The translations under genes were made by a program, and so were the position numbers. DNA of 64,000 bases from Bathymodiolus brooksi (lineage: Eukaryota; Mollusca; Bivalvia; Mytilida; Modiolidae). The stretch is from assembly GCA_963680875.1 (NCBI GenBank), contig OY804579.1:53520036-53584035 (forward strand). The letters are read 5' to 3'. Below the pieces are notes generated by a model. That model was not told where the DNA came from. It searched no databases and saw nothing but the letters and a program-made list of their open reading frames with translations. Below are positions 1-12,400 of the stretch, in pieces (position 1 is the stretch's first letter; every line of letters starts with the position of its first letter).

Positions 1-3000
1 ACTAAGTCCTGCCGTAGCCCCCATTTTGAATTTCATATCGGAACAAAAAACCTTAAGATTGTAGAGGACCATCCAATGAACATTCATGTACAGTTTGGCT
101 TTAATCATATTTGTAGTTTCTGAGAAGAAGGCATTTGAACATTTTCCCATAGGGTCCAATGTTAATCTATGTATTGTGGTGGCGGCCATCTTGGATTTCC
201 GATCGGCATAAAAAACATAAAATTTCTAGAGGACCTTCCAATGATCATTCCTAGGCAGTTTGGTTTCAATTATCCAAGTGGTTTCAGAGAAGAAGCGTTT
301 TGAAACATTTTTCCCATAGGGTCCAATGTTAAACTAAGTCCTGCCGTAGCCGCCATTTTGAATTTCATATCGGAACAAAAAACGTAAAGTTTGTAGAGGA
401 CCATCTAATGAACATTCATGTACAGTTTGGCTTTAATAATATTTGTAGTTTCTGAGAAGAAGGCATTTGAACATTTTCCCATAGGGTCCAATGTTAATCT
501 ATGTCCTGCGGTGGTGGCCATCTTGAATTTTCGATCGGCATAAAAAAACAGAAACTTTGTAGAGGACCTTCCAATGATCATTCCTGGGCAGTTTGGATTC
601 AATTGTCCAAGTGGTTTCAGAGAAGAAGCGTTTTGAAACATTTTTCCCATAGGGTCCAATGTTAAACTAAGTCCTGCCGTAGCCGCCATTTTGAATTTCA
701 TATCGGAACAAAAAACCTTAAGATTGTAGAGGACCATCCAATGAACATTCATGTACAGTTTGGCTTTAATAATATTTGTAGTTTCTGAGAAGAAGGCATT
801 TGAACATTTTCCCATAGGGTCCAATGTTAATCTATGTATTGTGGTGGCGGCCATCTTGGATTTCCGATCGGCATAAAAAACAGAAAATTTGTAGAGGACC
901 TTCCAATGATCATTCCTGGGCAGTTTGGTTTCAACTGTTCTAGTGGTTTCAGAGAAGAAGCGTTTTCAAACATTTCCCCCATAGGGTCCAATGTTAAACT
1001 AAGTCCTGCCGTAGCCGCCATTTTGAATTTCATATCGGAACAAAAAACGTAAAGTTTGTAGAGGACCATCCAATGAACATTCTTGTACAGTTTGGCTTTA
1101 ATCATATTTGTAGTTTCTGAGAAGAAGGCATTTGAACATTTTCCCATAGGGTCCAATGTTAATCTATGTCCTGCGGTGGTGGCCATCTTGGATTTCCGAT
1201 CGGCATAAAAAACACACACCTTGTAGAGGACCTTCCAATGATCATTCCTGGGCAGTTTGGTTTCAATTATCCAAGTGGTTTCAGAGAAGAAGTGTTTTGA
1301 AACATTTTTCCCATAGGGTCCAATGTTAAACTAAGTCCTGCCGTAGCCGCCATTTTGAATTTTATATCGGAACAAAAAACGCAAAGTTTGTAGAGAACCA
1401 TCCAATGAACATTCATGTACAGTTTGGCTTTAATAATATTTGTAGTTTCTGAGAAGAAGGCATTTGAACATTTTCCCATAGGGTCCAATGTTAATCTATG
1501 TCCTGCGGTGGTGGCCATCTTGGATTTCGACCGGCATAAAAAACAGAAACTTTGTAGAGGACCTTCCAATGATCATTCCTGGGCAGTTTGGTTTCATCTG
1601 TCCAAGTCGTTTCAGAGAAGAAGCATTTTGAAACATTTTTCCCATAGGGTCCAATGTTAAACTAAGTCCTGCCGTAGCCGCCATTTTGAATTTCATATCG
1701 GAACAAAAAACGTATTGTTTGTAGAGAATCATCCAATGAACATTCATGTACAGTTTGGCTTTAATCATATTTGTAGTTTCTGAGAAGAAGGCATTTGAAC
1801 ATTTTCCCATAGGGTCCAATGTTAATCTATGTCCTGCAGTGGCGGCCATCTTGAATTTCCGATCGGCATAAAAAAACAGAAACTTTGTAGAGGACCTTCC
1901 AATGATCATTCCTGGGCAGTTTGGTTTCAATTATCCAAGTGGTTTCAGAGAAGAAGCGTTTTGAAACATTTTTCCCATAGGGTCCAATGTTAAACTAAGT
2001 CCTGCCGTAGCCGCCATTTTGAATTTCATACCAGAACAAAAAACGTAAAGTTTGTAGAGGACCATCTAATGAACATTCATGTACAGTTTGGCTTTAATCA
2101 TATTTGTAGTTTCTGAGTAGAAGGCATTTGAATATTTTCCCATAGGGTCCAATGTTAATCTATGTCCTGCGGTGGCGGCCATCTTGGATTTCCGACCGGC
2201 ATAAAAAACGGAAAATTTGTAGAGGACCTTCCAATGATCATTCCTGGGCAGTTTAGCTTCAACTGTCCAAGTGGTTTCAGAGAAGAAGCATTTTGAAACA
2301 TTTTTCCCATAGGGTCCAATGTTAAACTAAGTCCTGCCATAGCCGCCATTTTGAATTTCATATCAGAACAAAAAACGTAAAGTTTGTAGAGGACCATCTA
2401 ATGAACATTCATGTACAGTTTGGCTTTAATCATATTTGTAGTTTCTGAGTAGAAGGCATTTGAATATTTTCCCATAGGGTCCAATGTTAATCTATGTCCT
2501 GCGGTGGCGGCCATCTTGGATTTCCGACCGGCATAAAAAACGGAAAATTTGTAGAGGACCTTCCAATGATCATTCCTGGGCAGTTTGGTTTCAACTGTCC
2601 AAGTGGTTTCAGAGAAGAAGCATTTTGAAACATTTTTCCCATAGGGTCCAATGTTAAACTAAGTCCTGCCGTAGCCCCCATTTTGAATTTCATATCGGAA
2701 CAAAAAACCTTAAGATTGTAGAGGACCATCCAATGAACATTCATGTACAGTTTGGCTTTAATCATATTTGTAGTTTCTGAGAAGAAGGCATTTGAACATT
2801 TTCCCATAGGGTCCAATGTTAATCTATGTATTGTGGTGGCGGCCATCTTGGATTTCCGATCGGCATAAAAAACATAAAATTTCTAGAGGACCTTCCAATG
2901 ATCATTCCTAGGCAGTTTGGTTTCAATTATCCAAGTGGTTTCAGAGAAGAAGCGTTTTGAAACATTTTTCCCATAGGGTTCAATGTTAAACTAAGTCCTG

Positions 3001-4870
3001 CCATAGCCGCCATTTTGAATTTCATACCAGAACAAAAAACGTAAAGTTTGTAGAGGACCATCTAATGAACATTCATGTACAGTTTGGCTTTAATCATATT
3101 TGTAGTTTCTGAGTAGAAGGCATTTGAATATTTTCCCATAGGGTCCAATGTTAATCTATGTCCTGCGGTGGCGGCCATCTTGGATTTCCGACCGGCATAA
3201 AAAACATAAAATTTGTAGAAAACCTTCCAATGATCATTCCTGGGCAGTTTGGTTTCAACTGTCCAAGTGGTTTCAGAGAAGAAGCATTTTGAAACATTTT
3301 TCCCATAGGGTCCAATGTTAAACTAAGTCCTGCCGTAGCCGCCATTTTGAATTTCATATCGGAACAAAAAACCTTAAGATTGTAGAGGACCATCCAATGA
3401 ACATTCATGTACAGTTTGGCTTTAATAATATTTGTAGTTTCTGAGAAGAAGGCATTTGAACATTTTCCCATAGGGTCCAATGTTAATCTATGTCCTGCGG
3501 TGGCGGCCATCTTGGATTTCCGACCGGCATAAAAAACAAAAAAATTGTAGAGGACCTTCCAATGATCATTCCTGGGCAGTTTGGTTTCAACTGTCCAAGT
3601 GGTTTCAGAGAAGAAGCATTTTGAAACATTTTTCCCATAGGGTCCAATGTTAAACTAAGTCCTGCCGTAGCCGCCATTTTGAATTTCATATCGGAACAAA
3701 AAACGTAAAGTTTGTAGAGGACCATCCAATGTACACACATATGGACAGTTTGGCTTTAATCATATTTGTAGTTTCTGAGAAGAAGGCATTTGAACATTTT
3801 CCCATAGGGTCCAATGTTAATCTATGTCCTGCGATGGTGGCCATCTTGGATTTCCGATCGGCATAAAAAACACACACCTTGTAGAGGACCTTCCAATGAT
3901 CATTCCTGGGCAGTTTGGTTTCAATTATCCAAGTGGTTTCAGAGAAGAAGCGTTTTGAAACATTTTTCCCATAGGGTCCAATGTTAAACTAAGTCCTGCC
4001 GTAGCCGCCATTTTGAATTTCATATCGGAACAAAAAACGTAAAGTTTGTAGAGGACCATCTAATGAACATTCATGTACAGTTTGGCTTTAATAATATTTG
4101 TAGTTTCTGAGAAGAAGGCATTTGAACATTTTCCCATAGGGTCCAATGTTAATCTATGTCCTGCGGTGGTGGCCATCTTGAATTTTCGATCGGCATAAAA
4201 AAACAGAAACTTTGTAGAGGACCTTCCAATGATCATTCCTGGGCAGTTTGGATTCAATTGTCCAAGTGGTTTCAGAGAAGAAGCGTTTTGAAACATTTTT
4301 CCCATAGGGTCCAATGTTAAACTAAGTCCTGCCGTAGCCGCCATTTGAATTTCATATCGGAACAAAAAACCTTAAGATTGTAGAGGACCATCCAATGAAC
4401 ATTCATGTACAGTTTGGCTTTAATAATATTTGTAGTTTCTGAGAAGAAGGCATTTGAACATTTTCCCATAGGGTCCAATGTTAATCTATGTCCTGCGGTG
4501 GCGGCCATCTTGGATTTCCGACCGGCATAAAAAACAGAAAATTTGTAGAGGACCTTCCAATGATCATTCCTGGGCAGTTTGATTTCAACTGTCCTAGTGG
4601 TTTCAGAGAAGAAGCATTTTGAAACATTTTTCCCATAGGGTCCAATGTTAAACTAAGTCCTGCTGTAGCCGCCATTTTGAATTTCATATCGGAACAAAAA
4701 ACCTTAAGATTGTAGAGGACCATCCAATGAACATTCATGTACAGTTTGGCTTTAATCATATTTGTAGTTTCTGAGAAGAAGGCATTTGAACATTTTCCCA
4801 TAGGGTCCAATGTTAATCTATGTCCTGCGATGGCGGCCATCTTGGATTTCCGATCGGCATAAAAAACAGT
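1..4870. repeat. Tandem array, 332-bp dimer of two ~166-bp half units
   Basis: The sequence ACTAAGTCCTGCC recurs at 1, 333, 666 and 998, giving a 332-bp period and about 14.6 copies. Each period holds two related halves: one with GCCATTTTGAATTTCATA, the other with GCCATCTTGGATTTCCGA. Both halves end in CCCATAGGGTCCAATGTTAA. The array is the core of the element that starts near 5195. Confidence 0.93.
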
Positions 4871-5200
4871 AACTTGGTAAAGGACATTCCAATGATCATT
4901 CCTTTACAGTTTGGGTTCAGTCAGTTCATCAGTTTCGGAGAAGAAGATCTTTGAAATTTCAGCCAATCAGAGCATATTATTGGCCCTGGCAGCCATATTG
5001 AATATCCGACTGGAACGAAAAACAGTAACTTTGTAGAGGACCATCCAAGGAACATTCCTGCTAAGTTCGGTTCCAATCGGCCAAGTGGTTTCGGAGAAGA
5101 AGCTTGAAATGTGAAAAGTTTACAGACGACAGACGACAGACGACGGACGCCAAGTGATGGCAATAGTTCACATGGACCTTTGGTCCAGGTGAACTAATAA
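1..5200 (-). mobile_element. Helentron/pearl-like satellite-bearing element, truncated by window edge
   Basis: Read on the minus strand, the element begins near 5195 with a short palindromic head (GTTCACCTGGACC, then GGTCCATGTGAAC). A run of GTCGTCTGTC-type repeats follows, then a core of tandem ~166-bp units that continues off the left edge. The same layout, with related core motifs (GACCCTATGGG, AAGATGGCCGCC, ATGATCATTGG), occurs complete on the plus strand at 46399-48412. Known bivalve 'pearl' elements, classed with Helentrons, have a similar ~160-bp tandem core. No protein is encoded; the periodic open frames are repeat artefacts. It sits in a Sidekick intron downstream of the last visible exon. 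Confidence 0.75.
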
Positions 5201-5604
5201 ATGAATTTGCATATACGGTACATTGTATATTAAGCAGGTATTCTATACAATAAATTCTTTTTAGGTTGAATTTATAGGGTTTTTTAAAGTTGTGAAATTT
5301 CAAATCTTTTAGAAACCAGATATAAAATGTGTTGCTGCTAGTATTCTAAGGAAAATGACAAGTAAGTTGAGATTTAAACATTTTTCAGTTATTTGGAGGT
5401 CAAGCACCATTGAGGTAGTTAAATAATGTTCATCTGATACATTAAATTAGTACTGGTATATACTGAATGCTTAATAGTAATACATCAAAATTAAAGCAAC
5501 ATAACTATGGTTCAAGAACAGACGTGTATTACTGGACTGGTTATCTGTCTGGTTTACTTTTAAAGATGACACAATCCATGTAATGATTAATGAAGTACTT
5601 ATAG
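5201..5604. other. Intronic spacer, nothing recognised
   Basis: AT-rich sequence of the Sidekick intron. I see no open frame, repeat or motif worth calling. Confidence 0.5.
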
Positions 5605-5898
5605 TGAGTGAGTGATTGTTGTTTAACGCCAAATGAGCAATATTTCAGCTATATCAAAGCAAGGACAAGTCACATTTCGATGAGATGATGATGATTTCTG
5701 CTGAGTCAGATTCTTATAGTGCTAGTTCACTGAAACAACAAACATTGGCAGACATGTCGCTCCACTGGGAAACATTATCCTGATTCTGAGCCAACCAATT
5801 TCATATTCTTTGGTTTGACCCAAACCGGAGCTTGAACCCATGATCTACCACACTTGAGGCAAGTATTCTAACCATTACACCACCGATGTGGTTTGAAG
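5605..5898 (-). mobile_element. tRNA-derived SINE
   Basis: Read on the minus strand, a tRNA-like head starts near 5897. It has an A-box-like stretch (GGTGTAATGGTTAG, about 5871-5886) and a B-box-like stretch (GGGTTCAAGCTCC, about 5828-5840). The body ends in the mollusc SINE tail around 5608-5650, which reads on the plus strand as GTTTAACGCCAAATGAG and CAATATTTCAGCTATATC. It is a different subfamily from the SINE at 36418, though the tails are related. Confidence 0.75.
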
Positions 5899-6154
5899 AT
5901 ATTTATTTAACTCTGGTCTTGCAAATTCAAAAATACTAAAATAACTGCTGATTTTTAAGTAATTAGATTATTTGTAAAAAGTAATCAAATACATATATGT
6001 GTTTGAAAAATTAGTTGCAAAAAAACAGGATAAGTCACATTTTAACTCATAAATTCTTTTTTAAAATAATGCATAAATACATGTATAAAATTTACACATT
6101 GTACATGTATACATGCCTAGATTACACTTACAAGCACCAATCATAATCTATAAT

Positions 6155-6314
6155 AATAAGTCTATAAATAACTTACTGTCTACTTTAATAAGTCTAAAAA
6201 TAACTCATTGTCTACTTTAATAAGTCTATAAATAACTTACTGTCTACTTTAATAAGTCTATAAATAACTCAATGTCTACTTTAATAAGTCTATAAATAAC
6301 TTACCGTCTACTTT
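6155..6314 (-). repeat. 32-bp minisatellite built from a splice-donor region
   Basis: Five 32-bp units start at 6155, 6187, 6219, 6251 and 6283. The last overlaps the real 3' end of the Sidekick exon at 6305 (minus-strand GTAGACG then GTAAGT). Units 1 and 3 keep an intact GTAAGT preceded by GTAGACA. Units 2 and 4 have lost the GT. The true donor is therefore followed by two near-identical downstream copies, 64 and 128 bp into the intron. Confidence 0.9.
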
Positions 6315-6432
6315 AATCCAGGTAGATTGTTTAGTCTCTCCAGCATCATTAGTAGCAAAGCATTGATACATCCCTGAATCACTCAGATCAAGATTGTTAA
6401 TCACTAGAGAACCTGCTTGTGTAACACTTAGT
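6305..6432 (-). CDS. SDK: Sidekick exon 7: second half of Ig4
   Basis: Acceptor ...TTTTTCAG before 6432, donor GTAAGT after 6305; phase 2 in, phase 1 out. It encodes residues 387-429, with the Ig F-strand signature [11 protein letters not shown] and ending TWIKVD. Joined to the exon at 9958 it completes one I-set Ig domain. Intron read-through would meet a stop about ten codons later. The donor is repeated downstream by a 32-bp minisatellite. Confidence 0.88.
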
Positions 6433-9400
6433 CTGAAAAATACAAATTGTCATGTGTTAATAGAATAAACACAAGTGTGTTCAGTTTATGCTGTTTATTT
6501 AATTTTAATAAATTTTTCTTATCGTGAGAATTTTTTTTTAAATTAAAGATTGGTCAAAGAATTTTTTTTATTAAAAATTGGTCAAATGTAAAAATTGTAC
6601 AAAGTGTTTTTAAATGTCTTAAAAGAATGTTCTGATCAACTGTATAACAAACATCTGTTTTAGCCAACAAAAGGAACATAATCAGTATTAAAATAATAAT
6701 AATAATAAGAAACGGAGCAAAAACAATAAGTCTCCAAACGTTGTTTGGGAGACTTAATAAAGGTGATTATGGTGTTTAACGCTACTATCAACAATATTTC
6801 AGTTATATCGTGGCAGTCAGTTTTATTGGAGGAGGAAACCAGAGTACCCAGAGAAAACCACCCACCTGCCACAAGTAACTGATTGCATAGGTAGCTATAA
6901 ATCCTACTACCATACGATCACAACCATGATGGCCTTTATTAAATAAAAAAAAATTAATATGTCATAATGAGCAAAACAAAAATGTCTCTTATGTAGTAGT
7001 AGTTAATAAATTCAAAAAACTTAAAATTTAAATTTGACCTGTAATTAATTTATTACGAATATCGTGTGAAAAATAATGCTTAGAACATGGAAATCAACAA
7101 CAGCTGAGTTAAGAATAACCAAATAATACTTATATCAAAATACAGGTCAAGTACAAATACTTGACCTAAATTCTGATGCAAGTATTATTATATTAAAATT
7201 TCAGAAAATGAGAAACTTGTGTTAAATATAGAGAAAACAATGAAAGTTTGACATTTTGGCCTCTTGCTTCAAATAAAAACCTGACCTATTTATATATATA
7301 TATACAACGTCTGAGAAACCAGTCAACGATCAATCTTACGGGGTGTTGGATCGTTACGGTATAACGATACTATACAAGTAAAACAATTATAAACGTCTAA
7401 AATGGTTTGTAAAACAACACCAAGTCCACAAAACAAAGTGATAAAGAATTAAACACTTCGTAGAATGACAAAATTTTCGTCCCACCGAGGGACTTTATCA
7501 ATGTCTAATTAAATAAAATCTCGAAACAATATGGCGACTTTTCAAATTTCAAAAAAGTTTTTGACGGTCCATGTACGGCACAAAAGAACCAGAAGATGCA
7601 CATATGAAACTACATGCATAAAAGAATGGAAATCCTACATATAAATTAATAAAAGTACAATAACAATAATATAAATATACAATAGGGCTACACATTTAAA
7701 TAAATGTTAAATTAGAAATAAAAATAAATATAAAAATGAGACATTATTGGTAAATGTATCAAATAGCACTGTCAAAATATTGTTGAAAACGGTATGATAC
7801 CCAAACTCATTCAAAAAAACGGCCTGCCACAGTGTGGAATATATACTTTGGGCCAATAGAGCAAACTGTATGTCCTAATACGACTGGAGGAGATCAACAC
7901 GAATAGGAGTCAAGAGAGGATATTACTTTTTCTCATTGATTCCATTCGGTGATAAGGTCTTAAGTTTTCTAATCCAGAAGCTTTCCCTTTCCTGTCTGCT
8001 TTTATCATCCCACTTGGGGTTATGGTCAATTATGGTGACCTGCAGTTTGCCGAAAGAATCATGGTGGCCCGTCGATCTGAGATGTCTGCTGAGTGGAAGG
8101 TCAGGTTTGCAATTTGCATCGCTTCTGTGGCCATTCAAGCGTTTACTAAGTTGTTGTTTAGTTTCTCCGATGTATTGAAGACCACAAATTGCACATTCCA
8201 GGAGGTAGATAATATTTTCTGTCTTGCAGTTGGCATTGCAGTATATGATGAATTTTTCTCCTGTATGTGTGCTGCTGAATTTTTGTGTGCATTGGATGTT
8301 TTTGCACGTCATACATCGTCTCGAATCACATTTTTGACACTGACCATTGTAGGCAGGTCGAGGGGAGATGTCAGCTCTCACCAAGATGTCTTTCAAACTT
8401 TTGGGTTTCCTGAAGGCCAAGACGGGTGGTTCTTTGAAGATTTTACACAGTTCTGGGTGTTTTTGTATGGTTGTCCAGTGCTCACGAACGATGCTGGATA
8501 AATTACTGAGCGCAGGATGGTATGTAATGACAAATGGCACTCTGTTGTTCGCGTTCTTTTCTTAATATTGGATGAGGTCTTTTCTGTCAATACCACTTGC
8601 TTTGTTAAAACAATGGTTAATGCTCGCATTGTTGTAACCCCTCTTTTTTAGATGACATTTCAGTTCCCCAAGCCATTTTTTGGTGGTTTGTTCGTTGGAG
8701 CAGATGCGTTTGATTCGGAGAGCTTGGCTGTACGGAATACTTTTGGTGCAATGTTTAGGATGACAACTCTGTGGGGACAGGTACTGATGTTTATCTGTCG
8801 GTTTGTTGTATATGTCAGTTGACATAATACCATTTTCACAGGTGGTGTAAGTATCCAGAAAGGAGATGTTATTTCTAGATGTTTCATGGGTGAATTTTAT
8901 AGTGGGGTGAACATTATTGGCGTGGTCAAAGAAACGATTGAGGTTTTCTTCCGACTCGGTCCACTTCATGTCAACGTCGTCTATGAAACGAAACCAGGAA
9001 AGTGGCTTGTGAGGTGCAGATTGTATGATAAGTTTTTCAAGCTTCCCCATGAAGATGTTGGCGTATGAAGGTGCCATCTTTGTTCCCATAGCTGTTCCAC
9101 ACTGTGGCGGGCCGTTTTTTTGGGTATCATACCGTTTTCAACAATATTTTGACAGTGCTATTTGATACATTTACCAATAATGTCTCATTTTTATATTTAT
9201 TTTTATTTCTAATTTAACATTTATTTAAATGTGTAGCCCTATTGTATATTTATATTATTGTTATTGTACTTTTATTAATTTATATGTAGGATTTCCATTC
9301 TTTTATGCATGTAGTTTCATATGTGCATCTTCTGGTTCTTTTGTGCCGTACATGGACCGTCAAAAACTTTTTTGAAATTTGAAAAGTCGCCATATTGTTT

Positions 9401-12400
9401 CGAGATTTTATTTAATTAGACATTGATAAAGTCCCTCGGTGGGACGAAAATTTTGTCATTCTACGAAGTGTTTAATTCTTTATCACTTTGTTTTGTGTAC
9501 TTGGTGTTGTTTTACAAACCATTTTAGACGTTTATATATATATATATATATATATATTGAAATTGATTATGGAGATGTACTATAGACACTAGTTGTTAGC
9601 AGACGATAACATTGCCATACAACTATATGACCTTATATGTCGTTAATCGTCAGTGTACTAATATATATTGTATTAGTGATTTTCTGTATTGTTCCAATTG
9701 TAATCCCATGTTTATTTTGTCGTTAATCGTCAGTGTACTAATATATATTGTATTAGTGATTTTCTGTATTGTTCCAATTGTAATCCCATGTTTATTTTGT
9801 CATGTGTTTTCTTTATATTTGTATATGTAATATGATCTCATGTTGCACATTTTCATGTGTCTGAGTGTACCAATAAAATCTTGAAACCCACATGTTTTTG
9901 TGGTCAAATAAAAACTAGGTTATTTTTTCATATTATATTAAAGAGGAATTTTCTTACCTGTTGTTTTCAATAGAAGAAACAGGATTAGCATTGAAGTACC
10001 AGGTTATAGTAGGTGATGGGTTGCCCGTAGCTACACAATCAACTTGTAATGACTGGCCATAGTCTCTGACATACTGACTTTGTATTTGTGATGAGATAAG
10101 TGGAGCTTCTACAAGATCAAATAAATACAGGTTATCAAAAACGTTTCTTCTACCTTGTAATAATATAGTCAATCAAATTGTCATTTCTACATTAGACACT
10201 AATTAATGTTATTTTTTTTTAATATCTTTCTTTCTTTCATTTCATATTTATTTCTTAAAGAATATTTAGCATGTTACAAACATATAGACATAATTTTCTT
10301 TCACATTCATGACACTTTACAATAGAGCATACAAGTATTTTCCCTTTTCCCCACTCCAGGTATTAAGTCCAGTCTAAAAGGGTAGGATTGTCAGCAGTTT
10401 TTTTGCAAATCATTTCATACTTCCTTTCTTAAACTTACACATAATTTTTAAAATTTTCTAAATATAGCTATTGCAAATTATTTCATACTTCCATTCTTAA
10501 ACTTACACATAATTTTTAAAATTTTCTAAATATAGCTATTGCAAATTATTTCATACTTCCATTCTTAAACTTACACATAATTTTTAAAATTTTCTAAATA
10601 TAGCTATTGCAAATTATTTCATACTTCCATTCTTAAACTTACACATAATTTTAAAAATTTTCTAAATATAGCTAAGTAAACTGAATAATATACCATTCAA
10701 AGATTGTGGAATATTATACAAATATTCCATGCGATTGTCGTCAATATATAAGAATATTTTCCCGAGGTACCTTGAATTGCATGGATGTGCTATATTGCCC
10801 GAGGCCAACGGCAGAGGGTAATATAACACATCCATGCAATTCAAGGTACAGAGGGAAAATGTTCTTGTATATTGACCAGTCACATCGAATATTTGTTATG
10901 TTATATTTTAATAGTAAAATAATTAATCAAAACTAAAAAAAAATATTAATAAGTGCAAGTTGACATACTAAATGAGACAAATAGCAAGAAATTTCAAGTA
11001 GTCTAACAGTTCTGATAATAAACATTAACAGTACCAGACTTTTTGGAGAAAAAAAATTAGCTGCTGGACACTGAGTCCACCACCGCATCAATTTTTGGTG
11101 GACCTACTGAGTTTTTGCTGGATTGATTTGTCGACACAGCTTATAATGATCATGGGGACATCGATGGCATCTACAATAGAGATGTCACAGATGGTTTACT
11201 TGACCTAGATCAAAATACAAGAACTAGGGGGAGGAACGACAAAAAATTGAAGAAAAAATACAGAAAACTCAACATCCGGAAATTTTCTTTCACAAACAGA
11301 ATAGTTGACATTTGGAACAGTCTACCAAACAGCGAAAAATTTTGAGGTCAACTTAGATAAGTACTGGGAAGCACATGAGTTCAAATATGATCACACAGCT
11401 AACATCAACCTAACTAGTTAGCCCGGGAGTGATGTAAAGTCGCAGTCTAGCATAGTAGAAGAAGAGGTGGATATAGTGGTTTCAGCAAGTCAGCGTCCAC
11501 AGTCGAACCTAACCTAACCTAACCTAACCTATAATATAAATATATTATTTAATACATATATCAATTCAGACAGAGAATGAAATCACATCTAAAAGTCTCT
11601 CTCTCTCTATCTCAGTGTTTTCACTACAAATTTTGATAGGGGGAGGTTTTAGAATTAGACGGAGAGAAAATTCGACCGAGAGTCAGAAGCCCCCAGTGGT
11701 TTCAGTGTAAAGCCCTGGTAAGGGGTGGAGGTGGAAGCACCCCAGTCGATTTTTGATTTGGTGAATTTTGACTCGCTTTTGAGTAGCTTTAAAATTGCTT
11801 CTTTTTGCTTAAATTTACACTGACTAACTTTGAGAAAAAGTAAAATGTAACAAAAATCTTTTTTCAGACAGGTATACAGGAATTCAGGATCTTCATGACC
11901 ATTGGACAATTTTTCATTGAGAATGATTTCTCAAAATTAACAACCATAAGTCATTTTCCATTGTTATTTCTGAGAAAGTCTGCAATTTTTCAGGTCAAAG
12001 ATAAATGTACACGTTTGGTAGGCAGTAGAAATAAACTTGATCATTTGGAAAAGAAATATGAACTTCCCCTATGATTATGTACTATTGAAAATAAAGATTT
12101 GATAATATTGGTATTTGCTTCATTTCCTTGACATAGTAAGTATGAAGTTATATCAACATTCAGATTCTTCGCAGTTTTTGAATAATTAAAATAGCAATTT
12201 TCTAAATATTCTTACTGTAATTTCTCTCTTAAGATTTTGAAATAAAGTATGCATTTAACTTTTTTTAATAACAGAAAAGAACTTTCAAAGATAAGTAATA
12301 TTCAAGAATCTGATTGTTAATGTAACCACAAACCACCCTGTACCAATACAAAATGAAGAATGAAAATAGTCAAAGACTCATACATTTCAATAAACTTTTA

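Larger units (their letters stand above)
7390..9533 (-). mobile_element. Penelope-like retroelement with inverted pseudo-LTRs, 5'-truncated
   Basis: The coding core lies on the minus strand (RT 8562-9095, GIY-YIG endonuclease 7923-8561). Two ~440-bp pseudo-LTRs flank it in opposite orientation (7390-7838 and 9095-9533) and are nearly identical. Penelope elements are known to carry pseudo-LTRs in direct or inverted form and to contain hammerhead ribozymes there. The N-terminal half of the RT is missing, so this copy is dead, though the near-identical arms suggest it is recent. It lies in the Sidekick intron between 6432 and 9958. Confidence 0.88.

Noticed and set aside
405..4840. A series of minus-strand open frames with the repeating peptide LTLDPMGK
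   Set aside because: They follow the 332-bp repeat, switch frame between units because 332 is not a multiple of three, and show no domain. They are by-products of a non-coding tandem array.
8022..8501. Plus-strand open frame of 159 codons
   Set aside because: It is antisense to the Penelope endonuclease region, which has clear family motifs on the minus strand.
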